A DNA stretch of 64,000 nt, taken from positions 1 to 64,000 of IMG/VR virus record IMGVR_UViG_3300035633_000651, one strand, 5' to 3'. This DNA is from a virus. Under the pieces are notes generated by a model, which saw nothing but the letters and a program-made list of their open reading frames with translations, searched no databases and was not told the DNA's origin. A program made the position numbers and the translations under genes. Shown piece by piece: positions 8,958-16,278 of the stretch (the first letter of the stretch is position 1; every line of letters begins with the position of its first letter).

Positions 8958-9347
8958 GTGTCGACCGAAAAGGCCTCCGAGGTCGCCGAGCGCGCAACGT
9001 GCCCTACCCGACGCGCCGGCGCTGTCCTCCTGACCGCCCAAGGCGTCGAGTTTCACGGCTATGAGGGCGCGCCTCACGGCGTCATGCACTGTGACGTCCT
9101 GGGTTGCCATCTTGCCAACGGCAGTTGCCAACACGCCGTCCGGGCCGAGCTGAATGCCATCCTCCGCTGCGCACGTCGCGCAGAATCCTCTGTCCACGCG
9201 ACGCTTTTCGTCTCAGTGCCCCTTGACCCTTCCGCGGTAGGCGCTGTAATCAACGCCGGAATCAGTCGTGTCGTGTGCCCGGGACCCGTGGCACGCGCCG
9301 TGCAGGCCAACCTGGCCCTAGCCAACGTGGCCCTGGAGGAAACATGA
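8958..9347 (+). CDS. Degenerate cytidine/deoxycytidylate deaminase-like protein
   Basis: 129 residues from GTG 8958. The fold signature of dCMP deaminases is recognisable (AGAVLLTAQGVEFHGYEGAP, then AELNAIL, then INAGISRVV). The zinc site is not intact: the expected HAExNAI reads RAELNAI, and the PCxxC box is replaced by VPLDPSAV with no cysteine. It is therefore probably catalytically dead, perhaps regulatory or decaying. An intact paralogue is encoded at 22380-22943. Confidence 0.6.
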   Translation: MSTEKASEVAERATCPTRRAGAVLLTAQGVEFHGYEGAPHGVMHCDVLGCHLANGSCQHAVRAELNAILRCARRAESSVHATLFVSVPLDPSAVGAVINAGISRVVCPGPVARAVQANLALANVALEET

Positions 9348-9649
9348 GCAACGAAGAATACAACTTGCCCCCCTGTCCCGAAGCCCTCGACCCCAAGCAG
9401 TGGGCGAAGCTGATCAGCCTGGTCGGTCCGGAGATCGTCGAAGAGATGGCGAAGATGGACCCCAACGGACTACAGCGTGTCACTGCGCAGTCTGAGCTGA
9501 ACATCCGCGAGCAAGAAGCCGCCATGCGCGCCGACGGCGAGCTGACGCAGGCGAAGATGCGCGTAAAAGACCTCGCCGACCCGTACAGAGACGCGATCAA
9601 GGCGCAGCGCTCCAAGCAGCGCATCGCGTCCTACCTCCTCGGAGAGTGA
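9344..9649 (+). CDS. Small helical hypothetical protein
   Basis: 101 residues from ATG 9344, which overlaps the preceding stop. Mostly helical and charged (MRADGELTQAKMRVKDLADP). No family recognised. Confidence 0.65.
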   Translation: MSNEEYNLPPCPEALDPKQWAKLISLVGPEIVEEMAKMDPNGLQRVTAQSELNIREQEAAMRADGELTQAKMRVKDLADPYRDAIKAQRSKQRIASYLLGE

Positions 9650-9652
9650 CCT

Positions 9653-11014
9653 GTGGGGCACTTCAAAGACGAGAAACTCATGATCGCCCTGCGCGACGAC
9701 CGTAACGTCGCGCAGTTCCTCTCGTTCGCCCCTGACATGTCGTTTCGGCACTCGGCGGTGCGAGGCTTTGAGCTGGACAGCTATCTGCCGCCCACGTTCT
9801 CAGACCTGCTGAAGGTCTGCGGTTCGGTGAACGTGCGCTCCTTCGACCCCGAGGACCCCAAGTCCCGCGAGTTCGTCTACGGCCTCACGAACGCCGACGA
9901 GGTAGCCCAGCACGTTCGACGGCTGACCTCAGAGGGATTGCACGTCATCGTCAACGAGACCGTCGACGTCAACGACGGCGGCGTCTCGGGCGTTGTGTTC
10001 GCAGGTGTCGTCGAGTTCGCTCCTGGGGACACGCCTCGCTGTGTCGAAAAGCCTGGAGCTTGCCGCCTGCCTGTCTGGGCAGCCGTCGATATCTTGGGCA
10101 AGGTCTACGGCCGCGGACTCGGGCTTTGGCTCGAAGACCGTCCCACCTACGAGCGCACCGAGTTCTCGTTCCATCCGAATCGCGTGGGCTACTACCACGA
10201 CCGGGTGGTCATCTGGGAGACTGAGCGGTTCGCAGACGTCCCCGAGTCGGATGACACGATCGGCCCGTGGCCAAACCGCTTCAGCCAGCTGGTCGGCGAC
10301 AAGGCCTACGGGCTGCTCGTCGCAGACGCCATCGGCTGTCGTGTCCCGTCCACCGTCGCGCTGCCTCGGGCCGCGCAGGCATTCATCATCGGTGACCCGG
10401 GGGACGTCATCTCGGGCGAAGAGCTGTGGCTTCGCACGGCACCGAGCATCGCGCGTCCGGGACTCTACGAGACCGTCCGTGGATGGCAAGACCCCTTCAA
10501 GATGATGGAGCGCGCCGGCGACGAGGTCGCCTCGCTGCTTCTGCAGAACGGCGTCGATGCCGAATGCGCAGGCGCGGCCATGTCAGACGGCGACCAGATC
10601 CTCATCGAAGGTGTCTGGGGAGTCGGTGACGACTTCATGCTTGGCGAGACGCCAAACGAGCTGCCGCCACACGTTCGACGGGTCGTCACGGACCGGATGC
10701 TGTATCTGACGCAGCGCTTCGGTGCCGTCCGCATGGAGTGGGCGGTCGACTACTCGCACAAGCTGTGGACGCTGCAGCTGCACCCGAACGCGCCGAAGGT
10801 CAGCTCGACCGTCATCGTGGAAGGGGACCCGACCACCTGGGTCGATTTCGACGTGAACGAGGGGCTCGACGCCCTTCGTAAGCTCATTGGGGACGTTGGG
10901 CAGAACGAGCACGGAACGGTAGGCATCGCGCTCGTCGGACGGCAGGTCGGTGTCACGTCTCACTTCGGCGACGTGCTCCGCAAGGCGCGCATCCCCTCCC
11001 GCATCGGAGGCTGA
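9653..11014 (+). CDS. Large protein, possible ATP-grasp/PEP-synthase-like
   Basis: 453 residues from GTG 9653. The segment FGAVRMEWAVDYSHKLWTLQ near residue 360 resembles the IEWA...LYILQARP end of the PEP-synthase/pyruvate phosphate dikinase ATP-binding domain. The rest is consistent with a single alpha/beta protein, but no other motif is secure. The enzymatic assignment is tentative. Confidence 0.5.
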   Translation: MGHFKDEKLMIALRDDRNVAQFLSFAPDMSFRHSAVRGFELDSYLPPTFSDLLKVCGSVNVRSFDPEDPKSREFVYGLTNADEVAQHVRRLTSEGLHVIVNETVDVNDGGVSGVVFAGVVEFAPGDTPRCVEKPGACRLPVWAAVDILGKVYGRGLGLWLEDRPTYERTEFSFHPNRVGYYHDRVVIWETERFADVPESDDTIGPWPNRFSQLVGDKAYGLLVADAIGCRVPSTVALPRAAQAFIIGDPGDVISGEELWLRTAPSIARPGLYETVRGWQDPFKMMERAGDEVASLLLQNGVDAECAGAAMSDGDQILIEGVWGVGDDFMLGETPNELPPHVRRVVTDRMLYLTQRFGAVRMEWAVDYSHKLWTLQLHPNAPKVSSTVIVEGDPTTWVDFDVNEGLDALRKLIGDVGQNEHGTVGIALVGRQVGVTSHFGDVLRKARIPSRIGG

Positions 11015-11017
11015 GCT

Positions 11018-11104
11018 GTGGGCTGGTGCTACGCCTGCCTGGCGTGGGTGTGGCCCACAGCCCTTCACACATGCCCGCGCTGCGGGAAGGAGATGAGAGA
11101 ATGA
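11018..11104 (+). CDS. Tiny zinc-ribbon protein
   Basis: 28 residues from GTG 11018, four bases after the upstream stop and ending in an ATGA overlap with the next gene. The sequence carries two CxxC pairs (WCYAC and CPRCGK), enough for a zinc ribbon. Coupling on both sides argues for real translation. Confidence 0.5.
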   Translation: MGWCYACLAWVWPTALHTCPRCGKEMRE

Positions 11105-11316
11105 AGATCACAAGCGGCGCACAGCGCACGATCAAACATGGTGACTTGACAATCGTCGCCTCCCGCCTACAGGGTACGGTGACTGTCGGCAGCACGCCCT
11201 ACTCGACGTCGGACGTGCGGAAGCTGGCAGCTGAGCTGCCTCCGGACCTCGCCCACAAGGGCATGGCCGAGAAGCTCATCGAGCAGGCCGAGTGGGCCGA
11301 AGGAAGAGACCTGTGA
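11101..11316 (+). CDS. Small hypothetical protein
   Basis: 71 residues from ATG 11101 in an ATGA overlap. Beta-rich first half, acidic helical end (KLIEQAEWAEGRDL). No family recognised. Confidence 0.65.
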   Translation: MKITSGAQRTIKHGDLTIVASRLQGTVTVGSTPYSTSDVRKLAAELPPDLAHKGMAEKLIEQAEWAEGRDL

Positions 11317-11729
11317 GCAGCGAAGACGAAATTCAGGGCTGGAACGCCCTCGCCGAAACCATCCACAAGGAGACCATCGCCAACGGCTTCTACGACGCCT
11401 ATGGGGAGATGCGTCGGGTCATAAACCGCGACGGGCAGACCTCGCCCGGCGGCAAGAACCTGCACCTGTCAGCGCTGCACCTGATGGTCATCGGACAGAA
11501 GGCAGCGCTGGTGGGCTCGGAGCTGGGCGAGATGATCGACGCCTTTCGCAAGCCGAAGCCTTCCGAGAAGATCCCCGACTACGCAGAAGCAGAAGAGGAG
11601 ATGGCCGACACCATCATCCGTCTGCTTGACTTGGCAGCCTTCGCCGGCATGGACCTCGAAGGAGCCATGCGCGCGAAGCTCGCCTACAACCGAGGCCGCG
11701 CCTACCAGCACGGCGGAAAGGCATTCTGA
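11313..11729 (+). CDS. MazG-like nucleotide pyrophosphohydrolase
   Basis: 138 residues from GTG 11313 (GTGA overlap). It has the MazG/dUTPase-2 helical core with acidic metal ligands: GSELGEMIDAFRK, then EAEEEMADTIIRLLDLAAF (ExxE...ExxD arrangement), followed by a closing helix ending NRGRAYQHGGKAF. This family hydrolyses (d)NTPs to NMP and pyrophosphate. Phage copies are thought to shape nucleotide pools or lower ppGpp-like signals. Substrate not readable here. Confidence 0.8.
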   Translation: MSSEDEIQGWNALAETIHKETIANGFYDAYGEMRRVINRDGQTSPGGKNLHLSALHLMVIGQKAALVGSELGEMIDAFRKPKPSEKIPDYAEAEEEMADTIIRLLDLAAFAGMDLEGAMRAKLAYNRGRAYQHGGKAF

Positions 11730-11732
11730 CCC

Positions 11733-12101
11733 ATGGAAAACTGGACCATTGTCCGCTGCGGAGAGCAGTGGCTCATCGGCATCAAAGGCGCGTCCTCGGA
11801 CGAGGACCTCGGGTACTTCAACCTGACCGACGTCTGGGGCATCTGGCACCAAGTCGGCGTGCAGCCCGGCCCGCAAGGACCTGGCTCCTTCAACATCATG
11901 CAGACCCCCGCGCTGGTCATTCCCCTGCTGAACTCGGGGAAGGGGGTCGAGTCGATGTGGGTCCGCCCCACCATCGAGTTCACGCCCGACGAGGCTGACC
12001 AAAAACAGTGGCGGGAGGGCATCGAGAACGCGCGGCGGGCGACCATCGAGCAGCGGACAGGTCTGAAGCTGGCCTCGTCCATGCCTCCGGGGAAGTCATG
12101 A
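11733..12101 (+). CDS. Hypothetical protein
   Basis: 122 residues, ATG 4 bases after the MazG-like gene. Beta-rich N-terminal half with several tryptophans, helical C-terminus. Function unknown. Confidence 0.65.
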   Translation: MENWTIVRCGEQWLIGIKGASSDEDLGYFNLTDVWGIWHQVGVQPGPQGPGSFNIMQTPALVIPLLNSGKGVESMWVRPTIEFTPDEADQKQWREGIENARRATIEQRTGLKLASSMPPGKS

Positions 12102-12514
12102 CCCGGGTCCTGACGCTCTCAGACCCGCTGTACTGCTTCGCGGCCGACTCTGCACCAGGAGAGGTGCTGCCTTCGACCATCCGCTCAGGCCACCGTCCAG
12201 TGCCTCTGAACGGCGTTTTCGAGTGCTGCCACGTCGACACGAAGGACAACCCAAACGGGGTCTGGGTGAAGGTCTGGAACGTGTACCACACGACGATCGA
12301 CCAGCTGACGGACATCATGGCCCAGGACATCGGCTACGAGGACCTGGCAGACCTCTACGGGGACCTAGGCGTCTCCAAGGACGAGCCTGTCACCGTCCTC
12401 GGGCTGGAGCGAGCGGCGGCGCTGCCCCTGACTCACACGACCGGCCAGGAGCCCACGCCCCCGAGTATGCGCGCTCTCGAAGGCGAAGTGCATCCGGCCG
12501 ACCGAATGCCCTGA
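12098..12514 (+). CDS. Hypothetical protein
   Basis: 138 residues from ATG 12098 (ATGA overlap). It carries an acidic central part (TDIMAQDIGYEDLADLYGDL). No family recognised. A strong hairpin begins inside its stop codon. Confidence 0.65.
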   Translation: MTRVLTLSDPLYCFAADSAPGEVLPSTIRSGHRPVPLNGVFECCHVDTKDNPNGVWVKVWNVYHTTIDQLTDIMAQDIGYEDLADLYGDLGVSKDEPVTVLGLERAAALPLTHTTGQEPTPPSMRALEGEVHPADRMP

Positions 12515-12546
12515 CAGAAATTACACCGAACTGTGTAATTTCTGTC
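12513..12546 (+). terminator. 14-bp hairpin overlapping a stop codon
   Basis: GACAGAAATTACAC pairs perfectly with GTGTAATTTCTGTC across a 6-base loop and begins within the TGA of the upstream gene. It is unusually A/T-rich for this genome. It probably ends the operon that started upstream, although a terminal T-run is lacking. Confidence 0.6.
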
Positions 12547-12602
12547 CCCGTGAAGGGCAATCCTATCTGAAATTGGCCTAGCGGCTGCGCTACCCTCGTG
12601 AT

Positions 12603-13361
12603 ATGCGCGTCTTGGCCGCCTCCGTTCTCCTCCTCGCAGGTTGTCAGGACGAGACTATCCTGGTCCCCTACACCCCTCCGGACCTTGGCCCTCTTCCGGA
12701 CGCCGGCCCGCCCGACCTTGGCCCGCCTTCGGACGCCTGTGAGCAGGCAGGGCGTGACGGCTTCTGCTACCCCCATCCTGAGGAGACCGCTGGAATCGGT
12801 ATCTGCAACCCTGGAGTCTACCGCGACTTCGCCGGGCAGTGCGTGTGCACGGCTCAGGGGCCGGCGCAGGAAGTCTGCGACGGGGTCGATAACGACTGCG
12901 ATGGAGAGCGTGACGAGGGCTTCGTACGGACGCAGTGCCTCGACGTCCTGCTCATGATCGACGTCTCCTGCTCGATGGACACCAGCGGTCACCTGGAGCG
13001 AGTCCGAGACGAGATCGACGACTGGCTGACCAGTGGTGCGGTCGGGCTCGACGACAACGTCGTCGCCCGTGATCTACACCGAGAGGAGCACGCTTGGCGT
13101 TGGATCATGCAGGAGGTGCCCCTCGTCCCGTGGCGCCTCGCCTGTGCGCGCTGGGCAGTGCTCTTCATCGACGAGACCCAAGAGGGGCAGCGGAACCAGA
13201 CCGAGACGCCGGCCGAGGCCTTCCAGGTCCTGCTCGACCACGACGTGGACCTACTGACCTACGCCATCGACCAGGCCGAATACTCTGTGATCGGCGACAC
13301 GCGGAGCCTCCGGGACCTCGACCTGCACCGCGACGTCGTGGGGCGCTGCGTTAGCCGATGA
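12603..13361 (+). CDS. Secreted lipoprotein with MopE-like motif and VWA domain
   Basis: 252 residues. Signal peptide with lipobox LLLAGC (lipidation at C14), a Pro/Asp/Gly-rich stalk (residues ~22-48), then a Cys-rich segment with EVCDGVDNDCDGERDEG, the calcium-binding repeat common in myxobacterial surface proteins. A von Willebrand A domain follows, with MIDAS residues DVSCS. The product should sit on the cell surface. TACCCT six bases before ATG indicates a leaderless promoter. A phage could use it to alter host adhesion or block superinfection; that is inference. The VWA domain looks short. Confidence 0.8.
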   Translation: MRVLAASVLLLAGCQDETILVPYTPPDLGPLPDAGPPDLGPPSDACEQAGRDGFCYPHPEETAGIGICNPGVYRDFAGQCVCTAQGPAQEVCDGVDNDCDGERDEGFVRTQCLDVLLMIDVSCSMDTSGHLERVRDEIDDWLTSGAVGLDDNVVARDLHREEHAWRWIMQEVPLVPWRLACARWAVLFIDETQEGQRNQTETPAEAFQVLLDHDVDLLTYAIDQAEYSVIGDTRSLRDLDLHRDVVGRCVSR

Positions 13362-13743
13362 GGTAGTACCAGCGTCCGCCATCGCCCGGACCCAAGGCCG
13401 CGCTGACAGACCCCTCTCGCTGGGCAGCCTCGTACGCCTCGGGCGTTTCGAACATCTCCATCTCGCGGAGGTCGCCAGACACGAACTGCAGAAGGAGCGC
13501 GTTGACCTCCTTGTCCGACATGGCGTCGACTTCCTTCTGGTCCCAAGCGCCCCAGTCCAGAAGCCACCGCCGGACGTACTCCAGCTCTTCGTCCTTCGTG
13601 ACGAGCGGGTGGTCGTTGGCCTCGGCCAGGGCGTTTTCCCAGGTGAATTTCGCAGCGTTCTGCCCTGACTCGGCGACGCTGGACGAATAGTCCATCAAGT
13701 CGTGGTCGTCCCCCAGATACCGCGTGACGTCGATCTCCAGCAT
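13351..13743 (-). CDS. Hypothetical protein, convergent
   Basis: 130 residues on the - strand, ending inside the stop region of the lipoprotein gene (tail-to-tail overlap). Acidic and helical. A TTGACT box with a CGCCGGGCC spacer upstream matches the phage promoter style. Function unknown. Confidence 0.65.
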   Translation of the reverse strand: MLEIDVTRYLGDDHDLMDYSSSVAESGQNAAKFTWENALAEANDHPLVTKDEELEYVRRWLLDWGAWDQKEVDAMSDKEVNALLLQFVSGDLREMEMFETPEAYEAAQREGSVSAALGPGDGGRWYYLIG

Positions 13744-13826
13744 GCCCTCAGGCTACTACAAGGCCCGGCGCCTGTCAGTCAACTTCCCACTTGCGCTTTC
13801 GCGGAACGTCGGTCAAGGTAGCCCGC

Positions 13827-14568
13827 ATGACCCTGCGAGTCCAACTCCGGGCCGCCGAGGGCGGCGCCGACGCACGCGACCTTGTCCGTCTCCAGGCGGA
13901 CATCTACCGGAAGTACTGCGAGCGGAGGGGGCTTTGAGTGGGTTGAAGACCCAGCTTCGAGTCAACGGGATACCGACCGGTGCCGTGAGTATCTGGTCCT
14001 CGGGGACCCGGCTCGCGCCGAATCCGCTTTCGCCAACGAAGCCGGAGGGCACCGTTTTCAGCGCGTTCCGCCTTCTGAAAAACGTGGCCGAGTCCACACG
14101 TCCACGATCACCATTGCCGTCCTGGCAGGTGGAGGTCACAGTCGACGAGGACGACCCGACGCGGTACCACTTCAAAATAAAGAACCAAGGAACCTTGCAG
14201 CGACACAAGAGCAGCTGAAGCTAGAACGCTACAAAGGTGGCAAGGGCGGGCAGCACCAGAACAAGCACGCCAACAACGTCCGGCTCACCCACACGCCGAC
14301 CGGCACCACCGTCCAGGTCGAGGGTCGGTACTTCCACAAGAACCGCGACAAGGCCTACAAGCTCATGGAGGACAAGCTCGCAGCGGCCCAAGCCGCCCGC
14401 GCGCAGGCAGCAGAGGCGGCGGTCGTCGCGGACCAGGTGGGCTCAGGCATGCGCGGCGACAAGGTTATGACGGCGGCACTGCAACGTGACACTGTAGTGC
14501 ATCATGTCACCGGTAAGACGACGACCGCGAAGCGCTACCTCCGCGGCTACGTCGACGATCTTCATTGA
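13827..14568 (+). CDS. PrfH-like peptide chain release factor, programmed +1 frameshift
   Basis: Frame A (13827-13934) encodes 36 residues matching the start of release-factor domain 2 (LRAAEGGADARDLVRLQADI). It meets TGA at 13935 in the context AGG GGG CTT TGA. This combines the two elements of the bacterial prfB frameshift site: a Shine-Dalgarno-like AGGGGG and the slippery CTT TGA. A +1 slip continues in an open frame to 14568, giving about 246 residues with AGGHRFQRVP, the RF1-like PxT position as PPS, RVHTSTITIAVL and the catalytic GGQ (KGGKGGQHQNK). Domain 1 is absent, as in PrfH. Codon bias between 14116 and 14215 favours a third frame, so two compensating indels are possible. TTGCGC-N17-CAAGGT precedes the ATG. 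Confidence 0.78.
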
Positions 14569-14586
14569 TTGGCTCGACGGCATCTT

Positions 14587-14718
14587 GTGTTCGTGAAGGT
14601 GTTTCGGAGCACTCCTCACGACAAGCGTCGCACGATCGCTCTACAGCGAGACTCGGCCGTAGACCACATTGACAACTGGTCGACCACCGCGAAATGCTAC
14701 CTGCGTGGCGACTGGTAA
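14587..14718 (+). CDS. Short copy of release-factor C-terminus
   Basis: 43 residues from GTG 14587. DKRRTIALQRDSAVDHI and AKCYLRGDW align with the end of the release factor just upstream (DKVMTAALQRDTVVHHV, AKRYLRGYV). It looks like a tandem duplication of the C-terminal 40 residues, either a remnant or a small separate product. Its stop overlaps the RNA ligase start. Confidence 0.5.
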   Translation: MFVKVFRSTPHDKRRTIALQRDSAVDHIDNWSTTAKCYLRGDW

Positions 14719-15715
14719 GCTCCTCACGCGCGAACAGTTTCGGGAGGCGGTCTTCGCGCGGGACAAGCGTCGCTGCCTAGTCTGCGGGGAGCGCGCACTC
14801 GACGCTCACCACATCTTGGAGCGCAGGCTCTGGCCAGACGGAGGCTACTACCTCGACAACGGCGCCTCGGTCTGCGGCATTCACCACCTCGAAGCCGAGC
14901 GCACCACCATCTCATGTGAGTTCCTCCGAGAGCGCGCAGGTATCGAGCGCGTCGTGCTTCCGCCCCACTTCTACCCGGACACCCGCTACGACAAGTGGGG
15001 CAACCCGTTCGTCGAAGGAACCGAGCGTCGGTACAAAGGCGAACTGTACTACGACGCGTCGGTGCAGAAGATTCTCGACCCAGGCGCAGGCTTCGTTGAT
15101 TACGTGAAGTACCCGCGCACCTATCATCTGCCCACGTCGCCCGGCCTCAACGCTGACGACCGACGCATGGAGCATCTCGACCACCTCCTTGGCCACGAAG
15201 TCGTCGTCACCGAGAAGATGGACGGCGAGAACTGCAGCATGTACCGCGACCACATCCACGCGCGCTCGCTCGACTCGCGAGGCAGCGTGGACCGCGACTG
15301 GGTCAAGAACCTCTGGTCCGGCATCCGCCACGAGATCCCGGACCGCTACCGCATCTGCGGCGAGAACCTCTGGGCAAAGCACACCGTCGCCTACGACGAC
15401 CTGCCGAGCTACTTCCTGATGTTCAGCCTCTGGGACCAGAACACCTGCATGTCCTGGGATGATACCGAGCTGTGGGCTGGCCTGTTGGGTCTGCATCTGG
15501 TGTCGGTGTGCTACCGCGGCGTGTTCGAGGGGCAATCCTTCGAGGACCACCTGCCTCCAGGCGCCGAGGGCTACATCGTGCGCCGGGCTGACGCCTTCTC
15601 GTTGGCCCAGTTCCGCACGCATGTGGGCAAGTGGGTCCGGGCGGGCTTCGTGCCCGAGCACGGGCGTCACTGGCGCCGCGGCCCCTACGAACAGAACGGC
15701 CTTCGAAAAAATTGA
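14705..15715 (+). CDS. HNH-like zinc domain fused to RNA ligase
   Basis: About 336 residues from GTG 14705 (a TTG at 14669 is also open). The N-terminal ~80 residues have an HNH/zinc pattern: C24 and C27, H35-H36, then CGIHH. The remainder is a nucleotidyltransferase RNA ligase with motif I EKMDGEN (adenylated K171), motif III YFLMFSLWD, motif IV EGYIVRRAD and motif V KWV. It would seal RNA 5'-phosphate/3'-OH nicks. It sits directly behind the release factor, recalling bacterial prfH-RNA ligase pairs that repair damaged ribosomal RNA. Fusion of HNH to this ligase is unusual. Confidence 0.8.
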   Translation: MATGKLLTREQFREAVFARDKRRCLVCGERALDAHHILERRLWPDGGYYLDNGASVCGIHHLEAERTTISCEFLRERAGIERVVLPPHFYPDTRYDKWGNPFVEGTERRYKGELYYDASVQKILDPGAGFVDYVKYPRTYHLPTSPGLNADDRRMEHLDHLLGHEVVVTEKMDGENCSMYRDHIHARSLDSRGSVDRDWVKNLWSGIRHEIPDRYRICGENLWAKHTVAYDDLPSYFLMFSLWDQNTCMSWDDTELWAGLLGLHLVSVCYRGVFEGQSFEDHLPPGAEGYIVRRADAFSLAQFRTHVGKWVRAGFVPEHGRHWRRGPYEQNGLRKN

Positions 15716-15725
15716 CCTGAGGGGC

Positions 15726-15754
15726 TTGACAGCCTCGTTAGGCGCGCCTAGGCT
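15726..15754 (+). promoter_or_regulatory. Promoter ahead of the tRNA region
   Basis: TTGACA (15726-15731), a 17-base spacer and TAGGCT (15749-15754). It could transcribe the 53-codon gene at 15765 and the first tRNAs. Confidence 0.6.
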
Positions 15755-15764
15755 TCACAGCACG

Positions 15765-15926
15765 ATGTTCGTTCGATCAGCCAGCTTGCGCCTACGCGGC
15801 GTTGACACCGAAACGGTGTCTGGGCACAGCAAATCGCTCCTGTCCAAAGCGGGTCCGGACCAGGTCATCTGTGACAAGAATCCGTATCAGGTGCAGCCCC
15901 TTTGGAAGAGCAAGGAGCTGGTCTGA
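15765..15926 (+). CDS. Small hypothetical protein
   Basis: 53 residues from ATG 15765, ten bases after the -10 box. Basic, no recognised family. A GACACC-GAAAC-GGTGTC hairpin lies inside the frame. Could alternatively be a non-coding leader. Confidence 0.4.
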   Translation: MFVRSASLRLRGVDTETVSGHSKSLLSKAGPDQVICDKNPYQVQPLWKSKELV

Positions 15927-15959
15927 GGTAGCACCACGAATACAAGTGGAGAGCTGCTG

Positions 15960-15991
15960 AAGGCCGGGTCGACGAGAGTCCACCCGGCCTT
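15960..15991 (+). terminator. Rho-independent terminator
   Basis: AAGGCCGGGT pairs with ACCCGGCCTT over a 12-base loop, followed by a T-rich tail (TGTCGTTTC). Confidence 0.65.
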
Positions 15992-16001
15992 TGTCGTTTC
16001 C

Positions 16002-16073
16002 GGAGCGTTAGTGTTAACGGTAGCACGCTGAGCTGTAACCTCACAGGTGGTGGTTCGAATCCATCACGCTCCA
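16002..16073 (+). tRNA. tRNA-Tyr (GTA)
   Basis: Acceptor GGAGCGT/ACGCTCC perfect, T-loop TTCGAAT, anticodon loop CTGTAAC. One C-C mismatch in the anticodon stem. Variable loop of 4 bases, whereas bacterial Tyr tRNAs normally have a long arm. No encoded CCA. Confidence 0.75.
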
Positions 16074-16076
16074 TAC

Positions 16077-16172
16077 GCCGCGTTTGGTGGCGGAGCCGGA
16101 AGTGGTGTTGGCAACACGTTGCCAACGAGGTGGCCGGTCTTTGACAATCGAATACGATAAGCCAAACGCGGC
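16077..16172 (+). ncRNA. Structured RNA closed by an 11-bp stem
   Basis: GCCGCGTTTGG (16077-16087) pairs perfectly with CCAAACGCGGC (16162-16172). Inside are a CCGG/CCGG pairing and a hairpin GTTGGCAA-CACG-TTGCCAAC (16107-16126). It sits between two tRNAs but has no recognisable anticodon or T-loop. Confidence 0.45.
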
Positions 16173-16202
16173 CAGGCGTCGAGACGACGCTTGTGCCGCT
16201 CT

Positions 16203-16278
16203 AGGGTGAGCGCTCAGGCCGAGGGACGGCCACCGGATTCCAAACCCGGCGCAAGGGGTTCAACTCCTCCTCACCCTG
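16203..16278 (+). tRNA. tRNA-Trp (CCA)
   Basis: Acceptor AGGGTGA/TCACCCT, anticodon loop TTCCAAA, T-loop TTCAACT. Its last 8 bases overlap the 3' end of the deformylase gene on the other strand. Confidence 0.85.
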
